Below are positions 25,647-33,051 of a stretch of 33,146 nucleotides of DNA, one piece after another. The stretch comes from an uncultured Bacteroidales bacterium (GTDB lineage: Bacteria > Bacteroidota > Bacteroidia > Bacteroidales > F082), in the NCBI GenBank assembly GCA_946610645.1, contig CAMOCK010000218.1, forward strand, positions 1-33,146, given 5' to 3'. Made by a program: the position numbers and the translations under genes. Position 1 is the stretch's first letter, and the number at the start of each line of letters is the position of its first letter. The notes beneath the pieces are model-generated. The model worked only from the letters and a program-made list of their open reading frames with translations. It was not told the DNA's origin and did not search any database.

Positions 25647-27296
25647 TCAAAACCCAATTTTCCGTCTTTCTTTCTGTTCAAGGCGTTCTCCGTCGCAATG
25701 TGCCATGAGGGTTTCCAACGAAGCGTTGCCGTGCAAGACGGTGTCGATGGCATAATGTCGGGCGACGTTTTCAATTTGGCCGCCACTGAAGTCGTAACGC
25801 TCTGCCAAAACTTTAATGTCGGCCTCATAAAGCTCTGGAAGCATAGTGTGCCAGATTTGCATCCTAGCCTCCAGCGTGGGTTTGTTGAACTTGATTTTGT
25901 AAAGGAAACGACGCTCGAAAGCCTTATCCATGTTTTGGGCAAGGTTGGTGGTGGCGATAAGGATACCATTGAGGTTTTCCATCTCCTGAAGGATGATGTT
26001 CTGGATGGAGTTCTCCATCTTCTCAACGGCGCGCTCTGCACCTTCTTGGCGTTTGCTAATGATGGCATCGGCTTCGTTGAAAAGCAAGATGGGCGCAATG
26101 GCGGCCTTTTCAACCTTCATGCGGTACTGGTCAAAGACATTTTTGATATTCTTTTCGCTTTCGCCCACCCACATGCTCTTGATTTCCGAAACATCAACCT
26201 GCATAATGTCTCGTCCCGTTTGACGAGCCAACTGCAAAACGGTTTCGGTCTTGCCCGTTCCTGGTGCGCCATAGAAAAGGCAGGTGAAGCCGCTGCGAAA
26301 ACCTTTGTGTTTCAGTCGGCTACATACGTCTCTGTAGTGGCTTTCTTCCAAGAGTTGGCCCAAGTCTTTGACTTGTTCTGCTACGCATTGGTCGTAGAAT
26401 AGTTGCTTGGATGTAATTGCTTCGTGGTGAATTAGATTATTGCGGTTGTTTTCAACGTTCAACATACTGATATTGAGTTCTGGCAGCAATACCAACTTTG
26501 CATTCCATGTCAAACGAAACGACTCTCGGTCAGCAAGGCCATTGTCATTATTGTATTCAATCAATTTTGCAAATTGCAAGTCGCTGTCATTATTGTTGAG
26601 GAGTCTTTTTATAACATTCCACTGCGCTTTGCTGTCGAAAAAGAATTCGAGGTCACTGTATCTAATATCGTCATCATTGTTGTTGACATACAAGTGAGCG
26701 AACAAGACCAAAAGAGCCTCATCGATTTGACAAAAGCAATAGCTTTTCAACTTTTGGACAAATACCAAATGACGATTTTTCTCCAACAAATCCTGTATGC
26801 GATTCACAGCCAAATTTGTGCTCAACTCGTCGTTGTCGCGCATTTCCATAATTTCAGCAATCAGCCCGAAAAGTTCATCACAACTGAGACCCGAATAATC
26901 TTTGGGGACGTATTTCTCATTACGTTTGAAGGCCTCAATCACATCCAATGGCACACGATAGGTTATCTCACGTTTGGAATGATTGCTACAGACCAGCCCA
27001 CGGCATACCAATTCATCTACATCTGTCAAGAAACGGATGATGCGGGTAGTGCTACAATCGAGGTGACGAGAGAAGTCGCTGACTCTAATATTTGTATTGA
27101 TGCTATTGTCAATAAAAAGAGCCATCATCATGCATTGCTCTTTGGAGAGTTCAAGATTGTCGGCAAGGTGTTTCAATGGGCGAGCTGCCTTTTTGTAAAA
27201 CTCATCATTGAGACGAGAACCTTTAGAGAGTTCTACAACTTGCTCCACAGCAGACAGCAAATTCATTTTTCGGGTCGTTCTTTTCTTGGTTTCCAT
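25647..27296 (-). CDS. AAA+ ATPase with N-terminal helix-turn-helix-like region
   Basis: A 549-residue protein. The C-terminal half is a classic AAA+ module: Walker A GAPGTGKTE (about 343-351), Walker B LLFNEADAI (about 401-409) with Asn in place of the usual first Asp, sensor-1 IATTN, and arginine finger AFERRFLYKIKF. The lid region follows (DFSGGQIENVARHYAI). The N-terminal 340 residues are specific; a segment near 70-105 (VSDFSRHLDCSTTRIIRFLTDVDELVCRGLV) reads like a winged helix. Start at 27296 (METKKRTTRK) is chosen over a TTG 13 codons upstream because the -7 box at 27333-27340 overlaps that codon. Similar ATPases are common in Bacteroidota accessory regions; a role in defence or remodelling is plausible but not shown. 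It converges on purN. Confidence 0.85.
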   Translation of the reverse strand: METKKRTTRKMNLLSAVEQVVELSKGSRLNDEFYKKAARPLKHLADNLELSKEQCMMMALFIDNSINTNIRVSDFSRHLDCSTTRIIRFLTDVDELVCRGLVCSNHSKREITYRVPLDVIEAFKRNEKYVPKDYSGLSCDELFGLIAEIMEMRDNDELSTNLAVNRIQDLLEKNRHLVFVQKLKSYCFCQIDEALLVLFAHLYVNNNDDDIRYSDLEFFFDSKAQWNVIKRLLNNNDSDLQFAKLIEYNNDNGLADRESFRLTWNAKLVLLPELNISMLNVENNRNNLIHHEAITSKQLFYDQCVAEQVKDLGQLLEESHYRDVCSRLKHKGFRSGFTCLFYGAPGTGKTETVLQLARQTGRDIMQVDVSEIKSMWVGESEKNIKNVFDQYRMKVEKAAIAPILLFNEADAIISKRQEGAERAVEKMENSIQNIILQEMENLNGILIATTNLAQNMDKAFERRFLYKIKFNKPTLEARMQIWHTMLPELYEADIKVLAERYDFSGGQIENVARHYAIDTVLHGNASLETLMAHCDGERLEQKERRKIGF

Positions 27297-27332
27297 GACA
27301 TTCCTTTCTTTTTTGGGTCTGTTTTCACGCTG

Positions 27333-27372
27333 CAAAGAAAAAAGAAGCCTGTGCTGAATTGTTGCACAGGCT
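27333..27372 (-). promoter_or_regulatory. -7 box plus 27-bp palindrome upstream of the AAA+ gene
   Basis: On the minus strand, TTTCTTTG (27340 to 27333) is a near match to TAnnTTTG, followed by CAGCGTGAAAAC. Five bp upstream lies a perfect inverted repeat: AGCCTGTGC (27346-27354), a 9-nt loop, and GCACAGGCT (27364-27372). The same arrangement precedes the 74-aa gene and the RhuM-Fic gene. Because the stem is followed by a T-rich run on the minus strand and lies 26 bp after the stop of the DUF1643-like gene, it may also act as its terminator. Confidence 0.65.
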
Positions 27373-27398
27373 ATAAAAGACTTTCAGAAAAACGTATT

Positions 27399-28418
27399 CT
27401 AATTCCTTTTGCTGAGAAGTACAATTAGTTCTTTCCTTATCTCATAGCATTCTTCCACAATAGTGCTTACTATGCTGTCATCATAACCATATTCTTTGAA
27501 GTATTTTGTGCCAAGCCAATTATTAGATTTTGAGAATCCAAACTTATCCAATAAATCCAAAACATCATCGTCAATTCTTTCGTCGAGGCTTTTTGATACA
27601 TGCCGAATTCCAATATAACCATTGTTGGTGCGAGTAACTGATATAGAGTAATTTCCGTCTAAGACAAACCTCCAAACATTGTTTCTCTTTTCTATGACTT
27701 TAAAGCTATGTTCCAACAATTCTACAGCCGTTTTGAAAACATACTGGGCAGAAAAAGTATAATTTGGCAAAGCCTGGAAGTCACATTTTGGATTCTTTGT
27801 GTTTTGACAAAATGCATTCAATAGATAAATGCTTTTTGGCGAATTCTTGCCTCTGCCCATTAAATATTGTGGATGATAGAACAAGTTCTTTTGAAAAACA
27901 TCATCAAGATAGGCAGATCCCTCTTTCTTGAAAGAGGCATTATAGATTTTAACTGCATTGTCTTTAAATAAAGGGTTCTGTCCAAGTTGTCCCCATCCTA
28001 TATAAATGGGTGATGCCAAATGAATAATGTCGTCTTCGGTCGAGAATAGATGGGCGCGGTTTGCCGTTTTAACCTTCTCCATGGCATTTGCAAGGTTTGG
28101 GTCACGAACATTCATCAAATTGAATACTTGCACAATACCTTCAAAGACTATTGATTGCTGGCGGCAGTATTCTCGAAATAGTCGTTCGATGCAGTGCATT
28201 GTTGAATCAGGCTTGAATTCATACCATCCTTCCATTGAATCAAATTTTCCTAGTTCTTTAATACAAAAGCTTTCTTTTATTTGATTAATAGGATGGGCAC
28301 TCCCGGGATTTTTCATTACCACACTGCCAAGAACACTCCAAGAGGATCCAAATTGAAGCAGTGTTCTCCACCGATATTCGATGTTGTCGAGGCATTCATA
28401 ATGAGCATATACTTTCAT
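27399..28418 (-). CDS. DUF1643-like protein
   Basis: A 339-residue protein, AT-rich compared with the division cluster. Its first half resembles DUF1643: RWRTLLQFGSSWSVLGSVVMKNPGSAHP near the N-terminus (family pattern RWxLxxxW...xxxLNPStA), then GIVQVFNLMNVRDPNL and a LASPIYIGWGQLGQ segment. The C-terminal half (about 215-339) has no family I recognise and includes a small beta-rich stretch (VWRFVLDGNYSISVTRTNNGYIGIRHV). The function of DUF1643 is unknown; members are often on mobile or accessory DNA. It has its own -7 box (28448-28455), and the gene for a 74-aa protein lies just upstream on the same strand. Confidence 0.6.
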   Translation of the reverse strand: MKVYAHYECLDNIEYRWRTLLQFGSSWSVLGSVVMKNPGSAHPINQIKESFCIKELGKFDSMEGWYEFKPDSTMHCIERLFREYCRQQSIVFEGIVQVFNLMNVRDPNLANAMEKVKTANRAHLFSTEDDIIHLASPIYIGWGQLGQNPLFKDNAVKIYNASFKKEGSAYLDDVFQKNLFYHPQYLMGRGKNSPKSIYLLNAFCQNTKNPKCDFQALPNYTFSAQYVFKTAVELLEHSFKVIEKRNNVWRFVLDGNYSISVTRTNNGYIGIRHVSKSLDERIDDDVLDLLDKFGFSKSNNWLGTKYFKEYGYDDSIVSTIVEECYEIRKELIVLLSKRN

Positions 28419-28447
28419 AGTATAGATTTTATTTAATCTTTATTTTG

Positions 28448-28455
28448 CAAAAGTA
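28448..28455 (-). promoter_or_regulatory. -7 box for the DUF1643-like gene
   Basis: On the minus strand this reads TACTTTTG followed by CAAAA, a full match to TAnnTTTG, 29 bp before the ATG at 28418. A TTGG about 21 bp further upstream could serve as the -33 element. This promoter lacks the palindrome seen at its three neighbours. Confidence 0.55.
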
Positions 28456-28471
28456 TGAAAATAGAAACGAG

Positions 28472-28696
28472 TCATCCAATCTTTTCGCACTCAAAATACG
28501 AATGACCTATTTTAGATTTGTCAAACTTTGTTGAATACTTGGTATTGAAGGCTTGGGCGATGTCTTCATAATACTTCGTTTGATTCAACGGCGGGGGCGT
28601 TGAAGATGTCGACATTTCGATGAACATGCCTTTCACAAGATTTTTGTTTGTGCCCCAGTTCCAATTGCCTTTTGCTGAAATTTTCCAAAGTGCCAT
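28472..28696 (-). CDS. Small protein of 74 residues, DUF6140-like
   Basis: A short cytoplasmic protein that starts MALWKISAKGNWNWGTNKNL, with KGMFIEMSTSS and a C-terminal DIAQAFNTKYSTKFDKSKIGHSYFECEKI. The layout (a short beta strand, KGMxxEM, an AFxxKY helix, and a final beta strand) resembles the small Bacteroidota family DUF6140, but this is from memory of the pattern and not certain. No function is known. It has a full promoter of its own (-7 box 28759-28766 with palindrome), which supports it as a real gene. Confidence 0.6.
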   Translation of the reverse strand: MALWKISAKGNWNWGTNKNLVKGMFIEMSTSSTPPPLNQTKYYEDIAQAFNTKYSTKFDKSKIGHSYFECEKIG

Positions 28697-28758
28697 TTTT
28701 TTACGATTTTAGTTAAACAATCATTGTTGATTTCCTTGATTTGTTTTGTTTTTCGCTG

Positions 28759-28798
28759 CAAAAATAGCATCTATCTGTGCCAAATCGCAGCACAGGCT
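28759..28798 (-). promoter_or_regulatory. -7 box plus palindrome upstream of the 74-aa gene
   Basis: On the minus strand TATTTTTG (28766 to 28759) is a full -7 match, followed by CAGCGAAAAAC. Five bp upstream starts the palindrome: core arms CTGTGC (28775-28780) and GCACAG (28790-28795) around a 9-nt loop, with GCACAGGCT on the far side identical to the element at 27364-27372. It lies 8 bp after the RhuM-Fic stop. There is no T-run directly after the stem, which speaks against a plain terminator. Confidence 0.65.
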
Positions 28799-28805
28799 AA
28801 ATAAA

Positions 28806-29795
28806 TCAGTTCCTCTGATTAATCAAATTCACCACCACCTTCACCATCACATCTTTTTCTTCAGGCTTGCTCTCGGCAATCATCAAGGTTAAGGCGACCA
28901 AGGTGTTGTCGGCTATGCGCTTGCTGCCGTCCTCGCGGTAGAGGATGCCGTTGTTGTTGAGGAACCAAAGGAACAAGGTGGCCGCAATGCGTTTGTTGCC
29001 GTCGCTGAACGAATGGTTCTTGGTGACCAAATAGAGCAACATAGCCGCTTTTTCCTCCACGCTGGGATAGAGGTCGTTGCCGCCAAAAGTTTGGTAAATT
29101 TGCCCGATGCTGCTCTTGAAGGAGTCGTCTTTCTCGTTGCCGAAAAGTGTGCTGCCGCCAAACTTCTCTCGCAAAGCGACTATGGCTTGAATGGCATTGT
29201 CGTAGGTCGCCTGAAACTTCTCCTCTTGAGTGGTCTCTTTTACACCAAGACGTTGATAATCATAGTCGTCAAGCGTATCGAGGGCGTAGGTATAATCCAC
29301 AACGATGTCAAACAGAGCTTGATTCTCGTCGTTGTTCAGCAAGGGCTGGTTTTGCAACGTCCTACCCACCATTTGCACCAACTGCCGCAGTTCCCCGATT
29401 TGGTTTCTGCGGATCTTCTCGTTCACGGCATAGCCTTTCAGCAGATAGTCTTTCAACACTTTGTTGGCCCATTGGCGGAACTGCACACCACGCTGGCTTT
29501 TGACGCGATAGCCTACGGAAGTTATTACTTCAAGGTTGAAATACTCGACATCGTGCGTTTGTGTTTTTCCTTCTATAGCGCCATGTTGAGTGGTAGTCGC
29601 AAATTTTGCGACTACCACTGAACCTGACAATTCTTCCTTAAGAGCATTGTTGATATGTTTGCTGATGGTTTTATAATCACGGTCAAATAGAATTGCTATT
29701 TGATGGCGCGTTAGCCATAGCATTTCATTCTCCATCCTGACATCAATGGCAGTCTGGCCGTTGTCGGTTTGGTATATGACGATTTGGTTTTCCAT
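28806..29795 (-). CDS. RhuM-family protein with C-terminal Fic/Doc domain
   Basis: A 329-residue two-domain protein. Residues about 1-120 are the RhuM (virulence protein) domain: IVIYQTDNGQTAIDVRMEN, LWLTRHQIAILFDRDYKTISKHINN and the Y-N-L-x-x-I-x-x-x-G-Y-R-V motif (YFNLEVITSVGYRVKS). Residues about 175-329 are a Fic/Doc domain with HSFSDGNKRIAA (about 258-269), which keeps the catalytic His and the GNKR anion-binding loop. Fic enzymes usually transfer AMP or phosphate to a target protein; the target here is unknown. The start at 29795 (MENQIVIYQ) is chosen because the -7 box (29814-29821) overlaps a possible upstream TTG. This fusion is frequent in Bacteroidota accessory DNA. Confidence 0.9.
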   Translation of the reverse strand: MENQIVIYQTDNGQTAIDVRMENEMLWLTRHQIAILFDRDYKTISKHINNALKEELSGSVVVAKFATTTQHGAIEGKTQTHDVEYFNLEVITSVGYRVKSQRGVQFRQWANKVLKDYLLKGYAVNEKIRRNQIGELRQLVQMVGRTLQNQPLLNNDENQALFDIVVDYTYALDTLDDYDYQRLGVKETTQEEKFQATYDNAIQAIVALREKFGGSTLFGNEKDDSFKSSIGQIYQTFGGNDLYPSVEEKAAMLLYLVTKNHSFSDGNKRIAATLFLWFLNNNGILYREDGSKRIADNTLVALTLMIAESKPEEKDVMVKVVVNLINQRN

Positions 29796-29813
29796 GGGGT
29801 TGGTTTTATGCGG

Positions 29814-29854
29814 CAAAGATAACAAAAAGATTGTGCCGAATCAATGCACAGACT
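29814..29854 (-). promoter_or_regulatory. -7 box plus palindrome upstream of RhuM-Fic
   Basis: On the minus strand TATCTTTG (29821 to 29814) is a full -7 match, followed by CCGCATAAAACC. Six bp upstream is the third palindrome: core TGTGC (29832-29836) and GCACA (29846-29850) with a 9-nt loop CGAATCAAT; the outer 4 bp of each 9-bp arm are imperfect. The 14-mer at 29835-29848 recurs at 1947-1960. Confidence 0.65.
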
Positions 29855-29929
29855 TGAAAAACTGCTTATTACTGTTGTTTTGGATTTTTGAACGAACAGT
29901 TATGCACAAAAGAAAATGAACCAACGCGA

Positions 29930-31057
29930 CTAAACCACCTGCTGCTTCAGCCAAGCCGCGAAAATCGGGTCTTGGATTTCGGTTTTGCCGGGCAACACGT
30001 CAATCAAGTCGCGCTGCAACATGGCCTTGCGCAGGTTCTTGATGTTGGCCGAAGTGCCCAATTCGTACTTGTCGAGGATGGTTTTCGAGGAGAAATTCTC
30101 CACACCGTCCACCACCGCGTGTAGGAAATTGATTTGCTTGGGTGTCAGCGAATCGAGCAAGTTGCTGAACAACAGCCTCATCTGGTCGATGATGTTGGCG
30201 TGTGCGGTCGCAACGGTTTCAGCCGTGCAAGTGCCCTCAGTACGCAGCCACACCTGATGCGACAGTTGCTGCACATAATAGGGATGCGCGTCCACCTTGT
30301 GGACGATTTCAGCGGCCAAATCCTTGGAAATCGACTTCCCCGTCTTCTTGAACTGCCCTATTATATAAGGTATCCAATCCGCCTCGGCGATTTTGTCGAG
30401 AAACATGAGGTCGCCGAATTTGTAGAAAGGCATTTCGTAGTTGCCGAAAATGTCTAAAAGCATGTGGCGCTTGCTTCCGTAGAGGCAATAGCACACCGAA
30501 TTGTGCAACTGCCAGTGGGAGCGCAACTTACGCTGAAACGCCAGCGATTCGGCATAGTTGCCCACGTTTTGGAACTCATCGATGCAGATGACGAATTTCT
30601 TGCCTTTTTCTTCCGCGATGCGCTGCGGCAGGTCGAGGATTTCGTCCTCGGAATACTGCACTTCCTTGAAATTGAGGCCGAAAGTCACTTCGTAGGCCGA
30701 ACTCCCTTCGCCGAGTGAAATCTTCGGCCCTACCGAGCCGATGTGTTTCTTCATCAGCGCGACCCATTCGTCCAACTTCGAGGCCGAGGCTTGCAGCACG
30801 GCATTGACGTAGGTCTTGTAAAACTGCTCCTCGGTGCGGCAGTTGAAGATGTCGATTCGGGCGGCATAATAGCCTTTGTCCTTCTCAAGCATCTCCAAGG
30901 TTTTGTTCACAAGTGAGGTTTTCCCCCAGCGGCGCGGCGAGATGAGGGCTGTGTTCACCAAACTTTTGAAGTTGCCAAGAAGTTGGGTTGTTTCTCTCTC
31001 TCTGTCGATAAAGAACTCACTTTCAGCCATTTTGCCATAAATAAACGGACTTTCCAT
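29930..31057 (-). CDS. P-loop ATPase (AAA_14/ATPase_2-like, Bacteroidota accessory type)
   Basis: A 375-residue STAND-like ATPase. Start MESPFIYGKMAES, then FIDRERETTQLL, a P-loop of the form SPRRWGKTSLV (40-50), Walker B FVICIDEFQNV (155-165), LYGSKRHMLLDIF sensor region, HPYYVQQLSHQVW near 265-280 and a C-terminal winged-helix-like region (about 305-375) ending with PIFAAWLKQQ. These are features of the COG1672-type ATPases common as multiple copies in Bacteroidota. It lacks the DUF234 tail seen in the remnant at 2 kb, so the two are different subfamilies. Function unknown. Its promoter directly abuts the 15-bp repeat array. Confidence 0.87.
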   Translation of the reverse strand: MESPFIYGKMAESEFFIDRERETTQLLGNFKSLVNTALISPRRWGKTSLVNKTLEMLEKDKGYYAARIDIFNCRTEEQFYKTYVNAVLQASASKLDEWVALMKKHIGSVGPKISLGEGSSAYEVTFGLNFKEVQYSEDEILDLPQRIAEEKGKKFVICIDEFQNVGNYAESLAFQRKLRSHWQLHNSVCYCLYGSKRHMLLDIFGNYEMPFYKFGDLMFLDKIAEADWIPYIIGQFKKTGKSISKDLAAEIVHKVDAHPYYVQQLSHQVWLRTEGTCTAETVATAHANIIDQMRLLFSNLLDSLTPKQINFLHAVVDGVENFSSKTILDKYELGTSANIKNLRKAMLQRDLIDVLPGKTEIQDPIFAAWLKQQVV

Positions 31058-31083
31058 AGCGCAAAATCATTAGTTTCACGCCG

Positions 31084-31091
31084 CAAATATA
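31084..31091 (-). promoter_or_regulatory. -7 box for the P-loop ATPase
   Basis: On the minus strand TATATTTG is a full match to TAnnTTTG and is followed by CGGCGTGAAAC, very like the sequence after the other -7 boxes of this cluster. It lies 26 bp before the ATG at 31057. The 15-bp repeat array begins 4 bp upstream of it, where the neighbours have their palindrome. Confidence 0.65.
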
Positions 31092-31095
31092 ATCA

Positions 31096-31230
31096 TTTGA
31101 TTTGAAATAGAACAATTTGAAATGAAATAATTTCAAATATTTTAATTTGAAATCATTTAGTTTGAAATGAAATAATTTGAAATCGTTTAGTTTGAAATCA
31201 TTTGATTTGAAATGGATTGATTTGAAACCA
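31096..31230. repeat. Array of nine 15-bp direct repeats (iteron-like)
   Basis: Nine contiguous units follow with no spacers and an exact 15-bp period, from 31096 to 31230, with a degraded tenth to 31245. Consensus is about TTTRRTTTGAAATSA; the core TTTGAAA is unchanged in eight of nine units (the unit at 31126 has TTTCAAA). The array lies between the divergent ATPase and the plus-strand gene at 31327 and begins 4 bp upstream of the ATPase -7 box. It has no coding potential in context. It could be a set of regulator binding sites. Confidence 0.85.
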
Positions 31231-31294
31231 TTTTATTTCATGGCATTTTTTCATAAGAACTTTCACTTTGCTTGATTTTGGCAGAGTGACATTG

Positions 31295-31302
31295 TTGTTT
31301 TG
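31295..31302 (+). promoter_or_regulatory. Weak candidate -7 box for the gene at 31327
   Basis: TTGTTTTG followed by CACCG is one mismatch from TAnnTTTG, with a TTTG (31267-31270) about 24 bp upstream as a possible -33 element. Transcription would start close to the ATG at 31327. Confidence 0.3.
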
Positions 31303-31326
31303 CACCGAAATCCAAACAACACCGCT

Positions 31327-31944
31327 ATGGACAAAAAGAAATCACATTACCTCGTGCATGGACTGTTCTGGAAAGAACAAATGCACAACGCGAACTATCA
31401 CGAAGCGAAGAAAGTCAAGCTTTGCAGCATCAACAAAACCTTTGAGGATGCCGACCTCAGCAAGGCACGAAAGGGAGCCTTTGCCTATTATCAAAGCCTA
31501 ATCGATGTGCTTTACGAGGCTTTAGGCGACAGTTACACAACTGACTTTCAAGCTCGTATTGACCTGCAATCCTTCCTTAACGCAGGCTGTACCCAATCCA
31601 CGACCCGCATCGGGAAGATGACTTTTGATGACAACCTTTTCAACGAAATCGCAGTCTATTGGGTGAATGGGACGGAGAAAAGGCTTATTCATGGCATTTG
31701 GTACAGGCCGAAAGAAGAACAACATCAGCTTGACGAACAGCTTGCCTTGATGGGCGGCAATCTCATCAAAGAACACGCCTACTATGAACGCCACCATCTT
31801 CCCTTTGAGGACGAAACACTCTGCGACATGACCGACCTCAGCCTTGGATTCCAATTTGTTTTGCCCACGCCTTTCGATTGGGATGGCTTTGTTGAGGAAA
31901 ATTTAGTCAATGACACACATGCAATTTATCAGTGCTTTCAATAA
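31327..31944 (+). CDS. Hypothetical protein, 205 residues
   Basis: I do not recognise this protein. It starts MDKKKSHYLVHGLFWKEQMHN and has no signal peptide or membrane segment, so it should be cytoplasmic. Visible features are a Lys-rich N-terminal third, a helical region ARKGAFAYYQSLIDVLYEALG (about 47-67), an aromatic-rich beta region (LFNEIAVYWVNGTEKRLIHGIWYRP, about 104-128) and an acidic C-terminal third. The start at 31327 is preferred over one 9 codons upstream because of the candidate -7 box. The next gene follows after 28 bp on the same strand. Confidence 0.7.
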   Translation: MDKKKSHYLVHGLFWKEQMHNANYHEAKKVKLCSINKTFEDADLSKARKGAFAYYQSLIDVLYEALGDSYTTDFQARIDLQSFLNAGCTQSTTRIGKMTFDDNLFNEIAVYWVNGTEKRLIHGIWYRPKEEQHQLDEQLALMGGNLIKEHAYYERHHLPFEDETLCDMTDLSLGFQFVLPTPFDWDGFVEENLVNDTHAIYQCFQ

Positions 31945-31972
31945 AACCAACAACTATTAAAAAACCACAGAA

Positions 31973-33043
31973 ATGGAACGTAAAAACAGTAAACAAAAGA
32001 CATTAGACAAATGGGAAATCCACTACGGGACTTTTACCATGCCACCTGAATTTTGGACAGAATACCCACATGTCCCGCCGCAAGTCGTCATTGTGGACGA
32101 CCGCACCCACACACATCAGCTTTGTGCAACCAAATTCAACCGTGTCTTAGGATTGAGCGAGCTTTATGACCGTTATGAACTGAGACCGGGAGACACCATC
32201 AAGTACACGCTTGATATTGAAAACACAGCATTGCATCTCACTTGCCCACGAAAACCATTATTATGGTTGAGGAGAAAGAAAACATTCGTTTGCCTTCTCT
32301 TTGTTCTCACTTTCGTCTTTTTCGGTTGCGATGGAAACAAACGCCCGGCGATGTCGCCGCAGACAATAGAAATCACAGGTGACCTGAACGGGTATTTCGA
32401 GGTGGTCGAAAAAGAAATCATTGCCACAGAAGGAAGATGGTCTCTCTGGAATGTGGAGTTGAGGCGTACTGGCATGCCTTTTCCATGGGATGAAAGTATG
32501 TCAGTGGCAAAATTTAACGACACTTACACCGATGGAAGAGCCTACTGCAAAGTGGGATTCGGATTGGAAACCTTTGATAAGGACGGCAACTTGGTAGACA
32601 AACGCTCAGCAACAGCCACGGGGCTTCTGGGGCCATACAGTAGCAATGACATACTCGACCTTATGAAACTCCAACCTGACGAAATCGGTATCATCCGTTG
32701 GGACACTGACCCTGCAGAAGACAAAGCGAAAGGTAAGCTTACCTTCAGAATCACCTCGGCTTGTGAAATCATAGAAGGCAGAGGTCAAGTAACAGCCACA
32801 ACCGATTGGGACAAAGTGCTCGATGCTTATGAAAACTATGTTGACAGATACATCGCTTGTTTGAAGAGAATTGCTTCAGGCGATATGGATGCAATGACGC
32901 AATATGCAAAGCTGTTGGAAAAAGCAGAGGAATTGGGTGAACAACTGGAAAACGCTTCAGTCAGCATGACGACGAAGCAAGTGAACAGATACACAAGGAT
33001 TAACAAGAAAATGCTGGAAGCAGCAGCAAACGGGTTTAACTGA
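31973..33043 (+). CDS. Hypothetical protein; apparent in-frame fusion of a cytoplasmic domain and a lipoprotein
   Basis: A 356-residue frame with two unlike parts. Residues 1-95 are hydrophilic and compact (WEIHYGTFTMPPEFW, VVIVDDRTHTHQLC, YELRPGDTIKYTLD), looking like a small beta-barrel domain of AbrB or B3 type; this is only a pattern impression. Residues 99-120 read LRRKKTFVCLLFVLTFVFFGC, a textbook lipoprotein signal with a basic head, hydrophobic core and lipobox cysteine, but located in the middle of the protein. The rest (about 120-356) is a plausible secreted domain ending in an amphipathic, probably coiled-coil helix. A TTG codon at 32267 could start the lipoprotein on its own. Either two genes have fused or a second start is used. 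Confidence 0.65.
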   Translation: MERKNSKQKTLDKWEIHYGTFTMPPEFWTEYPHVPPQVVIVDDRTHTHQLCATKFNRVLGLSELYDRYELRPGDTIKYTLDIENTALHLTCPRKPLLWLRRKKTFVCLLFVLTFVFFGCDGNKRPAMSPQTIEITGDLNGYFEVVEKEIIATEGRWSLWNVELRRTGMPFPWDESMSVAKFNDTYTDGRAYCKVGFGLETFDKDGNLVDKRSATATGLLGPYSSNDILDLMKLQPDEIGIIRWDTDPAEDKAKGKLTFRITSACEIIEGRGQVTATTDWDKVLDAYENYVDRYIACLKRIASGDMDAMTQYAKLLEKAEELGEQLENASVSMTTKQVNRYTRINKKMLEAAANGFN

Positions 33044-33051
33044 CACGCAAG

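Noticed and set aside
31096-31245. Repeat array considered as a CRISPR
   Set aside because: Units are contiguous 15-mers with no spacers, and there are no cas genes nearby.
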